Positions 47,191 through 57,914 of a stretch of 64,000 bases of DNA are shown here, one piece after another. Numbering within the stretch: position 1 is the first letter of the stretch; each line of letters opens with the position of its first letter. The position numbers and the translations under genes were made by a program. The stretch covers positions 129,346,182-129,410,181 of the forward strand of contig CM043967.1 of the NCBI GenBank assembly GCA_014529385.2, in the 5' to 3' direction. The DNA comes from Adiantum capillus-veneris (taxonomy: Eukaryota; Streptophyta; Polypodiopsida; Polypodiales; Pteridaceae). The notes beneath the pieces were generated by a model. It was not told where the DNA came from. It ran no database searches and saw nothing but the letters and a program-made list of their open reading frames with translations.

Positions 47191-48492
47191 TGGGGGCTTT
47201 TCACAAGCCAAGCTCCCATACCCCTCTTCTCTCGTCCCCACCCCATGAAAACCCCCTCTTAGGGAGGGAGTGATAAAAGACATTGGAAAAAAGTAAGAAA
47301 AAAATAAAGTATGATTATGTAAATATATGAGAAAGGTAAAATAGGCCACCTCATGCCTGCGGGGCAGCCCATCCCCACCTTGCCTCCTCTTTCTTCATTG
47401 TTGCCCGGCCGTGTGTCCCTTTTCCTCTCCTCCACTCAAAAGGTCACCTCTCTCTTCCCCTTGTCCTTTCTCTTTTCTCTCTCCCCTCAAGCTACCCCAC
47501 CTCTCACCAATAATGCATTCTAACTCACCAATAATGCACCATAACTCACATGCAACTTACCCTATCTTCCAAAATAGTATACCCCACCCCCCCTTTCTCT
47601 CTCCTATCATATCCCATGACCCAAATACCCCCCTCTCTCTCTAAAGGGCGCCATGTCTCTTGTCTTGTAGCTAAATAACCTCCCCCACACTCACACACAC
47701 TCAGTTTCACTGAAAAAGGTGCCCACAGACCCATCCCCACCCGGTGGTTACCTGATTTTTCTTGTGTTCACACACATCTGCACACAGATTCACCTCTGAG
47801 CACACTCCCCTCTCTCCCCTCTTGTAATTACTTTATTCTCCATGTCACCTCTCACTTTTTTTCATCAACCCATCTCTCTCTCTTAGTCTCTCTCTCATGA
47901 GACTGCTGTTCTGGCACATATACACACAGCCAGACAAGTGGGGCCCACAGTCACATGGCTTATGTAGATAATGATTTCTTCATTTCTAAATTCTAGAATT
48001 TTTCCCCCCCTCCTCCCCTATATAAAGAGGGGTCACCATCACACAAAAACACACAACATCACCAAAGAACACACTATGCACTGTGTGTGCCTAGTGCACA
48101 CACACACACCCACACCATCACCATCACCGCAATCACCATGCTTGTCTTGAGCATGACCTCTACACCCTTGGCTATGGAAGATGAAGGGCAACTAAATGAA
48201 GGATGATGGCCGTAATCCTCGTGCGAGTCTTCGCCATCAACTCCCACCTATCCGCCATGTGCTCTACCACTCTCTCCCTTCTCATTCCCCTACCCTATGC
48301 TCCCCATTTCATCGCCTTATTCTCTAAATAAATCTTGAGGTTTTGTGAGTATGTTTTCTTGCAATGTTTTGCCCATGTGAGGTGTGCGGAATCGCCACCT
48401 AGTCTTGTGTTTTGGAGTGAGCTTGTGTATGTGTGAAGGGTGTGCGGATTCGCCATCCTTTTGTGGTGCCTAAGTACTAAGCAGCTATACTT

Positions 48493-48539
<47 letters not shown>

Positions 48540-48749
48540 TGATCTCATTCCCTTTCCTCTTCATCATTACTCCCAAGCATCCATCTCTCTTGGATGAAAA
48601 CTTTGTTATGGTGGTGTGTTGTTTGCGTCCTAGCGGCTGAAGCTAGGTGGTGCCCCCTGTTTGCTTTACCATGACAGGCTCGAGGCGCGCCATTGGGTCC
48701 CCGTTGTTTTAGAGGCGGTCGGGGTTCGGGGTTCGCTTTGCTTCCGTCA
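47191..48749 (+). repeat. E3 3' LTR
   Basis: Same ends and TATA box (about 48018-48027) as the 5' LTR. It is followed without a target duplication by E1 RNase H coding sequence. Confidence 0.9.
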
Positions 48750-50689
48750 CTACCACTGAAAGAGAAGGATTGGGTATGATATATGCGGTAAAGAAATTTC
48801 ATCATTACTTACTCGCGAACAAATTCACATTCTTTGTGGATCATCAGGCACTCTTGTACTTAGTTAACAAACCTTGTAACACGGGACGAATTGTAAGATG
48901 GTTCATTGTGTTGCTGGAGTTTGATTTTATGGTAGTAGTTAAGAAAGGAAACGCTCATCAAAGAGCACACCGCCTTTCTCGATTACTACATGGGGAAAAA
49001 GCTACTGGGGTAGATGATGATCTCCCAGACGCATACCTGTTTAATATAGAGATAGTACCGAAATGGTCAGAGCAAATTATTCCGTTGCTGACATATGGAA
49101 TGAATCTTGACGACAAACACACGGTGGAATACATTAGACAAGCATGAAATTACACAATGCTTGCAGGAAGAATGTACCATCATGGAAACGATGAGATTCT
49201 AAGGTTGTGTATAGGCCCAGAGGAGTACAAAGCGTATCTAGAGGAGGCCCATACACAAGCAGGGGGATTCCATAGAGGAAATCAAATGATGTATGAACAA
49301 TTAAGAAGACTTGGAGTGTATTGGCTAGGAATGGCAGGCAATGTAGCTAATTACATCAAGAAATGTGACTTTTTCACATCCAATACCACTGTGGATTATG
49401 CCACATTATACCAAGTGACAGTAGCACCCGCATGGAGTCATGCTATTGTGTAATATTTGACTAATAAGGAGCTGCCAGGAGATTGGTCTAAAGCCAGACA
49501 AAAGGCTTTACAAATCGAAGCGAATAGGTATACCCTTATTAGTGACCAATTGTATAAAAGAGGAACTGATGACCAGCTGAGGTTAGTTCCTCATGAAAAT
49601 GACTACTTTCCATTATTGGAACAAGCTCATGAAGGCATAGCAGGAGGTCATTTTTCAGCAGAGAGAACCGTAAAAATCATTATGGTTGCAGGTATATGGT
49701 GGCCGACCATGATTCAAGATGCAGCAGAATTCGTGAAAAGGTGTGATGAATGTCAACGCACTAAGGTACCAGTTAAAAGAGACGAAATGCCTTTAAGACC
49801 AATGATGAGTGCTCAAGCATTCTCTAAATGAGGATTGGACTTTGTTGGTCCTATCACTCCACCAGCGTATCGTTCACAAGCACAATATATCATAGTGGCC
49901 ACGGATTACATGACCAAATGGGTGGAAGCAAAAGCCACAACGAAAGCAGACGCTAGAACCACGGCACAATTCTTATATGAATATGTGTTTACACGTTATC
50001 GCCTTCCAATCGAGCTGGTGAGTGATAGAGGGACACACTTTGTAAATGAAGTTATCCAACATCTCTTAAATGAGTTTATGGTAATTCATCGCAAATCTGC
50101 ACCCTATCATCCACAAGCCAATGGCCAAGTGGAAGCGACCAACAAAATATTGTGCACAGTTCTTACGAAACTGGTTAGTGAAACGAGAACAGATTGGGAT
50201 CAGATGCTCTATTCGGCATTGTGTGCTTATTGAGTTGCATATAAAACAACACTCAATGCTACACCATTTAATATGGTATATGGGTTAAATGCAATATTTC
50301 CTATTGACTTTTTGATCCCCACACTAAGGGAAGCCACACAATTGGAATGGACGGGGCATGAACTTTCAGAACGGTTAGAGGACCTTGAAAAATTAGATGA
50401 GTTACAACTCAATGCTGTAGCGGCCATATATGCAAAAAAAAAAGACAACAGAAAGAGTTTTTTGACAAACATGTCAAGAACAAGGACTTTAAAATGGGCG
50501 ACTATGTCTTGGTATACACCCTTCAACAGCATGCCAAAAAGCTAAAGAAAAGGGGACTGGGGCCTTATTTGATCCAAGAAATATCATCCAACGGAGCAGT
50601 AAAACTGTCGACACTAGATGGAAAAGAAATGCCGAACTGAATTAGTGGGTGTCGTTTAAAAAAAATATCATCTACCTTTAACATCGAAA
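48750..50689 (+). pseudogene. pol: E1 pol: rest of RNase H, two HHCC fingers, integrase
   Basis: The frame resumes with TTEREGLGMIY, FVDHQALLY and the RNase H end (AHRLSRLL). Two tandem zinc modules follow. The first, about 49245-49380, is H-x6-H-x30-C but its last Cys is Phe (CDFF). The second, about 49627-49755, is complete (HEGIAGGH ... CDEC). The integrase core has ATDYMTKWVEA, VSDRGTHF and GQVEATN with the canonical 35 residues between the second Asp and the Glu. In-frame stops lie at 49145, 49451, 49829 and 50231. A frameshift in a run of ten A near 50438 and an in-frame stop around 50638 break the C-terminal region (KMGDYVLVYTLQQHAKKLKK). It is clearly defective. Confidence 0.85.
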
Positions 50690-52009
50690 ATGTTGTTTCA
50701 ACTGCATTATGGAAAAACTTATAGACAGGAACAACAAAGAATTCAGGACCTGGCACAACAAGAAGCAAAGGAATGGATTGCTAAACGAAAGCAATTTCTT
50801 AGGACAATAAACATAGTCACCCCAATGATGACTGACGAATATCCTCTTTCAACATCCCAACCAATCGAAGTGGATATACAAAGCGACGAATTAGAAAAGA
50901 CCATGACAGACCTTAGGGCTCAGGACAATAGCATCATTGACGACTTGGAAGATACTTGGTGTAGTCCTTACATAAAAGCTTATGCAGGCACAAAACAAGT
51001 TGAAATCTATGCATTGCTTGACACTGGAGCAAAAATGAGTGTCATCAGCTTTGAGCTCTTTCAGAAACTTGGACCAATAAAGACGATCCCAGAGACACAC
51101 TGGTTGAAAGTAGCATCGGGAGATGAGGTGACCACGTTGTGGTCTATTATAATACCAATCACAATGTAGGCACACCTGTGTACTACACAATTCCATGTAC
51201 TGCCACCAAGTAGATCAGCAACTCCGTGTATCTTAGCAGTGTCATGGATGAAAGCTAACAGGGTATTCATTGATTTGGATACTAATGAAGCACTGTTCAG
51301 AAATGAAAAATTTTCAGAACCCTTCTTATCATATAACCAATTCATGTCAAGGAGGAAACAAAAGTCAATACAAACGCAAAGATCTGCCCAACAACAAACA
51401 AAGTTTACAAGTCCAGCAACGTCTTATCAAAAATCAACAACCATGCAGGGAACCAAACAAGTTTGGGTACGGCGTACAGAGCTGACCGAGGCACAATTAC
51501 ATCAAAAGAGGAAATACAAAGTTTGGATAAGGCACGACAGCCTAATTCCTATAAAAAAGGAGTCAGAAGAACAGAAAAAACACCGAAAGCCAGCAAAACT
51601 TCAAAGAACCATAGTCAATTTGTCGAATACGCAACGGACTATACTGGTATGGCGGCAAAAATTGCCAATTCAAAACGGGCCAACAACACAAGAAGGGAGG
51701 CCAAAGATGACAATCGAGCAGTTATCTACAACTATCAAGGTCAAGCCACATCATGTAAACAGCACGAGGAAACAAACAGAATCAACAACAAAAACTACAA
51801 GGATCTATAAGACCCAAGTCATCGAACCAGAAAGAAAGAATGTTCCACCAGATACGACAATATCGACTTCAAAGGAACCACATACGCCAATTCAAAACCA
51901 GTGGAAAACAATCAAACAAAGAGCAGCAAATTTACAACTACTCCTTGCAAATAAAATTTGCCAACCAACTCAAGCTACCACAGGAAGCCTCAACGACAAA
52001 TGCCAATAA
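50690..52009 (+). pseudogene. E1 post-integrase retropepsin and tryptophan-repeat tail
   Basis: Downstream of the integrase the same frame carries a helical charged segment, then VEIYALLDTGAKMSVIS with an intact DTGA at 51020. After an in-frame TAG near 51167 comes CILAVSWMKANRVFIDLD, in the place of the usual ILGxxW block. This is a second retropepsin-like domain, separate from the normal one at 36862. The tail has the repeats KQVWVRR, YKVWIRH and ILVWRQK, and ends near IKQRAANLQLLL, which matches IKQRAALLERLL in E4. The function is unknown. Conservation in both elements argues that it was once selected. Confidence 0.75.
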
Positions 52010-52157
52010 GCGTATCGCTTATACCTTCCTCTTACACTGCATAAATTCTTTCTACATGCATATAGGGCTATATTACAAGGCCTACATTAGCACGAGTTCA
52101 AACCCATGCACAACACATACCCTTGACGATACCCTATCGTCCGGGAGGACTCCAACT

Positions 52158-52171
52158 AAGAGGGGGGGAGG
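52158..52171 (+). promoter_or_regulatory. Internal purine tract after E1 pol
   Basis: AAGAGGGGGGGAGG lies within a block (CGTCCxGGAGGACTCxxACTA) shared with E4 at 60431-60459. It looks like a polypurine tract, but no LTR follows directly and about 5 kb of element remains after it. It may be an internal plus-strand primer. Confidence 0.55.
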
Positions 52172-54815
52172 CATTCCAAATGCGGACTCATGTCATATAT
52201 TAGAGGGCAATGTTTGTGAGCAATTTTTCAACCATTTTTGCGTTTTATTGTGTGATTTTGGAAAAAGAATATGCCCTCGTAATTAATCATAATTGGGGAC
52301 CAAATCATCATTCATGAGCCCCTAGGGATGTGTATAGACTATAAAGAGAGTCAAATTGGCCAAAAACTGTCTAAAAACAGCAAAAAAATAGGCCAAGGTT
52401 GACGATAATGAGCGAGAATGTACATAGACGAGAGAAAAGGGAGCTACAAAGTGTTTTGCCTTTCATTGGTATTTTTCTAGGTTAGAATTGCTATTTTCGG
52501 GTTATTTTGGGATTTATTTGCTTTATTTTAGCCATTTTCTAGCAAAAACTATAGAAAAAAATCCATAATCCAGATGGAAACACAGAAGAAGAGACGCGTG
52601 ATTGGAGCAAGGTAAAGAAGACACATAAAAAATAGGGACTGCAAAGGTGACAGGGCAAAATGACCACTGTCATGAAGGGACCTCCAACAGGAGAAATCTA
52701 CAAAAATGGTAAAACTGGAGCAACCAAAGTCCAAATCAAGAAATTTGCGAGCCTAAACCGCATCTCGCAAAAAGTTATGGCCACAGGTAAAAGATGGAAA
52801 AATTTGGTGTCGGAGTCTCGATTACATATAGAGAGGCTAGGCTAGAAATCCCTCATTTGAGTCATTTTCCATAGTGAGAGAGAGAGAGCTCCCTACAGCA
52901 GTTGAGACTTACAGAAGCTCATCCATCGCGCACGATCACCAGATCGACATCAGATATGAGAGGTATGCTCGTCAACACTGATTCTAAGTGTTGTTTACTT
53001 CAATTAGTCGCAAAACCTCGCCGGCATCACAATCACAACCTGTGCACACATACGGTAGACTGGTTGTTAGGGAGACCTAGGGGCCACCAAATGGAACCAA
53101 AATTGAAAGGCACAATGCCTATAGCTTAGGGATCGAGCCTATGACCTCGGAAAGCGCGAAGGAAGCCGCTCAGAAAATCCTAATTTCACAGGACCTGCAA
53201 AAGGGCAACTAAACCAAGGTGATAAAAAATGAGCCAAAATTCATAGATAGCAAGCCAATAATCTCGACAAACCGACTGAAGGGTTAGACCATGAAAAAGT
53301 TCGTCAAAATGGAGCCTAAAGTCCCTGTCTGACGAAAACCGCACAAAGCGTCACGATACTCTAACGGGCCGACCAAGCGACAAAATGACACCAAATTTAA
53401 CAAGGTACATCCAAAAGAGGTCAACTACGAGATGGATAAGTCCACTCATGAAAAAATCTCTTCCACTAGTGCAATTGCCGGCAACAGGCCAGAAAGATGT
53501 CCAAATGGTCGTTCTTGGTGTTGTAAACACCAAAACAACAACTGACTGCTTGGATGGAAGGTCAAAAGGAAATAAAAGACAGCCGGAATCATACAATGAC
53601 CAAAAGGAACGGCGACCATCACCTAAGTGGTCTACTTCGACTCCAAGACCAGCTAAGTGCTGCAAACAAGGAGTACACTCTTCTAAATTGATTAAAACTT
53701 GATGTGTGTGTCTAAGAGGGCCTATTAACACCATTGTGGTCAACTAACATAAAACAAAATTGGTAAAACTGACCAAGCACTAGTCTATCGCGATAGACTT
53801 GAATTTACAATTAGACAAGTGAAATTTTGACTTTGGCTTCATGAGGGGTGCTAACAAGGAATATTAACCACCATTATCAAATCAAAGTGCAAGAGGGATC
53901 TTTTTTGGTCAAATAACTTAGTCTATCGCGATAGACTTGCTACACCAATAATTGGGGGAAAGACTTTTCAAAATTTTAACAAAATAGACTTGGGGAAGCA
54001 CAGGAAGGCAGTACACCAAATTTGGTGACAGGATGGACTCATATGGCAAGCTGAGAAAGACATGTTGACAACTCAGAGTCAGAACAGGAAATCTCAAGGG
54101 CAGACAGGTAAAATTCACATGTGAGGGGTCAAGAAACCTTACATCAACTGGGAGAAGGAAGACAGATGATCACAAAGCCAAAAAATGACAAATTGACACT
54201 AAGTACCAGTCTATCAGGATAGACTAAGCAGAGGGATACTGGACCATCTTATCAAAATTTTGAATTAACAGTTGTCTTCAACATGATGCAAGAGGACCAC
54301 CCAGTAAGTTTGAGCCCAAAACAACACAAAATGAAGGAGATAGACCAACATCTCCGTGGAAGGAATCTGGAAAAATGGGAGTTGATCCAAAAAGGGGTCA
54401 CTTGACATTCATTTGAGGTGAAAATAGGATCAGATCATGTGCAAGGTATGGGAAACCAATTAGTGATGGCACAACTGCAAAATAGGTCCCTAATTAAAAA
54501 AAAAAGTCTAGTCTATCGCGATAGACAGAAAAAAAAATGCAAATGAATAGATTTTGAGCTTGGGCTTATAAAGTGACCTTACATGCCTTGTGAACATACA
54601 CCACACAAAATTTCAAGGCATTTGGACTTGTCCACCTTCACCAACACTAATTTGAATCCGTCAAAGTCGCACAATGGAAGAACATGTCTATCTGCTAACA
54701 TTTTACCTTAACTAATCTGGGGACTAAGAAGGCTCATCTAGATGCATGATTAAGTGGTAATCAATTTAGAAGAGTAGTACTATGTTTGTGCATTAACTGT
54801 CAATTGTGAATACAG
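52172..54815 (+). repeat. E1 non-coding region before ORF3, with palindrome repeats
   Basis: No gene is visible. A conserved ATGAGAG|GTATGC (ATG plus donor-like site, about 52957) has a counterpart in E4. The palindrome GTCTATCGCGATAGAC recurs at 53783, 53921 and 54511, with a variant (GTCTATCAGGATAGAC) at 54209. Most spacings are 288-302 bp, the same unit as in the E1 leader. The region ends at an acceptor-like TGTGAATACAG (54815) just before the ORF3 ATG. Confidence 0.7.
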
Positions 54816-54820
54816 GATCC

Positions 54821-57123
54821 ATGGATGCTTCTCCGGGAAAAAGAAAAGGCAAGAACCTGGCAACGGAAGGTGCAGTACCCTATGCACTTCTACCCAATTC
54901 CCTAAAGCCAGCAGCCACCTGGATACCTGCAGATGTTTAACAGGTAGCAGCCTTTCAGATCTATCAAGGTTCATATGTGGATGACAAAAGAAACTTGGTG
55001 GATACAGTGATGATCCCCAAGGAGGCAGAGAATTACTTGAAAAGATCACCGCAAAGGTCATGGTTCAAAAAAGTTGTCTTGTGGAACTTTGTATCACTAC
55101 CACCAATAGGGATAGATTTCAAGAGGGTACAACACCTAATTGAGACTATCCAAGAAGATGGAACTTGTAGAGTGACAGGCATGGATAATGAAGTGATGGA
55201 GATCCAGATCACCAAAGAGATCATCAAAGAGGCATTGAAATTGTCAAATCAAGGAGCAAACATGAGAGAAAGAAGGAAAAACCTCACAGTCTACTTGCAA
55301 AAGTCTAAACTACCTTCTTTCGAACTCATAGCAAACCCGGAAGTAAGAGAACTGGCACAGATCTACAGTCAGTGTTTTTTGAGCTACAGCAAACGACCGC
55401 CAAGATACACTACACCACACGGGAGCATCTCAACCACACTGACATGGGCTATGGGAATGACCCATGAGTTCTATATAGATCACGCGTCATATCTGTTTGA
55501 AGAAATGACAAAGCTAAGGCAGGACATACCAAATTACATTGCAGGAGGAGAAGTCCTGACCAGAGTAATATACCAGGCCATAGGCGCGGCAGATCAGTTG
55601 CCACCTGCCCCTCATCAGAATGACTGGCTGGATTAAGAGAGAATATCGAAGACAGATCACAAAGGAAAGTATCTCCCTCTATTAACACCATTGGAGGACG
55701 CAGGCTGGAAAGAGTAACAAGAAGTACACAAGAAAAGATGGAAGAAGAAAGAAGAACAGAAGAGGAAGATGCCCAACTAAAGAAGCGGAAAGCGGAAATG
55801 GAAAACAACACCAGGTTGCAGAAGATAGCAAAAATGGAAAGGATGCTAGAAGGATTTGCTCTAGAGAGATCTCTATGAGGCGATGTAGGCGCCACTTGGA
55901 AACCTTCTAGTAGCACTTACACACTGAGAACGAAGAATAGAAACAACCCAGCTTTTGAATTGGACTAGTTCGAGAGGTACGTCCAAGAAAGAAATGCTAG
56001 GGACGAACCAGAATTGCTACTAGAAGAGGAGGATCTCCAAACTTTGAGAGATCAGTTGAGGCCAACTTCACGAGATCAGGAAACACCGCCGCCATCTTCA
56101 AGGCCAGATGCAAGTGAGAGGCAATCTAGCCCACCTGCTGACTCTACTTGGCATTCAGAAAGCTCACATCGTGATGAGAGAGTTCATACACCTCCCAGTG
56201 AAGAAGAAGAAGAAAGAACGGATGGTCACGCGAACACTGGAACCATATCACAAAGTGATAAAGGCAAGCAAAAAGAGGTGGATCAGACAAAAGGTAAAGC
56301 TTCCTCCTCTCAAGAAATTGAGCTGGAAGCTACTATAGATGAAGATTTGCAGTCAATGGCGACAATACTAAACCGAACAAGACTGCACAATCAATGGCTA
56401 GCTGATCAGAACAGGTCCAACAAAATGAGTTACAACAAACCCATGGAGAAGTTCAAAGACTGCAGGAGAAAAGGGAGGACACTCTAAAGCTGATCAGCAT
56501 CAGAGATGCTGAGATCTTGGGGCTCAAAAGCACAGTGAATCTCCTCAAAGACAATTTACAGGAGTCTGAAGACTTCAATGCCATATGTGAAGATACAATC
56601 AACGTATTCCTTGAAGATGTCAGTGACAGAGATGAACACATAAATAAGTTGGAAAAATAAAAGCAAGATGCGTTGGACACAATCAAAAGTTTGCAAGTCG
56701 TCATCGATGACTTAAAAATTGAAATCAAAGATTTGAGAGCAGTAACAGATATACAAGCAAGGAAAATCGAACGAGCTAGGAAGCAAAAAACGCCGCTACC
56801 AACAACACCGGTAGTCCACCCAGAAGAAGAAGTGGCTGCACTGAAGAGGGAGCTGGAGTTGGAAAGAAAACAGCGCTTAATGATAGCCAAAAGTGCGCTT
56901 AGAGCAGAGGATCAACTACAAAGGCAAATTTCCGACTTACAAAGTGACCAGCAACAAGGACCAGCTCCTGACAGTGAAATGGAAAGCATTGTTTCCAAAT
57001 CACTCAGGGAAGAAAATGAAAACTTGCACATAAAGGTAAAACAGTTAGAGGAGTCTGCAGCTGTTAAGACGGTTACGCCGCTAGCGGAAGCTAAATAGCG
57101 AGAACTCAACCAACAACATAATT
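54821..57123 (+). pseudogene. E1 ORF3: env-position coiled-coil protein
   Basis: ATG 54821 follows an acceptor site by 5 bp. The frame opens MDASPGKRKGKNLATEG, has a TAA at about 54938, and continues to TAA 55634. There a frame change leads into an acidic, glutamine- and serine-rich region and then coiled-coil segments (56673-57098). The N-terminal globular part contains RSWFKKVVLWNFVSLPPIG and RYTTPHGSISTTLTWAMG. The latter matches RPQKYTTPPHAIATTITWAL in the E4 ORF3. Position between pol and the LTR is that of Athila env-like ORFs, but I see no signal peptide or clear membrane segment. E4 interrupts it at its 3' end. Confidence 0.7.
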
Positions 57124-57914
57124 TGTCAGACGAGAACGGAGCTTGACCCGCAGGCGCATGGAAACAACTAGGTGGGTGTCAAATCACCTACTCGACCTTC
57201 TAACGACAATCACTACTAAGGAAATCAAATCTAAGTTCTAAAATACGCAAGTGACTGAAATCCGTACTACGAACGAATGCTATACGAAACAGGATCTAGA
57301 ATCGTTGAATCGATTTCAAACTCAAGGGGAAGTCTATACACTAGGTAAGAACAACACCCTAAAGACTTGAACTGCAAAATCAACCTATAACCACTCCGTG
57401 CGGTAAACGCGTATGAAGACAAGCCGAAAAATACAGGTGATCAAAACTTGACCCCGATGGTACCAATGTGTAGCTCTACTCGTTGTGGTTCTATAGATAT
57501 GCTGCACGCTCCATTCCGACACACGAGTTGGAAGAAAACTCACACCGAAGCTCGTAGGAACTTACCACACATAGAAGCCGATAGCGCGCACTCTTGGTAT
57601 CTGTGCGTAGCTCTCGCCGTTGCTAACACAATGGCGGTGTCGCTTCTCCAATGGCGGCTCCGTAGCTCGCGTAGCAAGTAGATAAGACTCTCTCTCTCAC
57701 ACTCTCTCTCAGACAGAGTCACGGCGCTCAAAAACTCACTTTGATCAATAATCTGAATCCCCTTAGGTTACAAAAACTTTGGCTTATATACCTCAGCCTT
57801 GGAGGTGAGAACATCTCTAACTAATTACATCAGCAAGTGAAATTACTTCGGGATTACAAGCTGGAAACTCAATTGAGTCCCGTTACTTAATAAATGGCTC
57901 AAATCAAAATTACA
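57124..57914 (-). repeat. E4 3' LTR
   Basis: On the minus strand it starts TGTAATTTTGATTTG and ends CGTCTGACA, about 791 bp. A TATA box, GTATATAAG, lies at about 57784-57792 on the minus strand. The boundaries come from comparison with the E1 LTR. The partner LTR and target duplication are outside the window. Confidence 0.65.

Larger units (their letters stand above)
39483..48749 (+). mobile_element. E3: Tat-lineage Gypsy element with two RNase H domains
   Basis: Two LTRs of 1572 and 1559 bp (39483-41054, 47191-48749) start TGGGGGCTTTTCAC and end CTTCCGTCA. They flank gag-protease and RT-RNase H-aRNase H-integrase ORFs. The archaeal-type second RNase H places it in the Tat lineage (family knowledge). 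No target duplication is visible: the left flank is AGAAT and the right is CTACC. Comparison with E4 suggests about 4 bp of target were lost. It lies inside E1 RNase H. Confidence 0.9.

Noticed and set aside
54821-57123. Calling ORF3 a true envelope glycoprotein
   Set aside because: No signal peptide, glycosylation-rich ectodomain or membrane segment is evident. Only its position resembles env.
57448-57681. Short plus-strand frame near the E4 LTR
   Set aside because: It lies inside the minus-strand LTR, where R/U5 sequence explains it.
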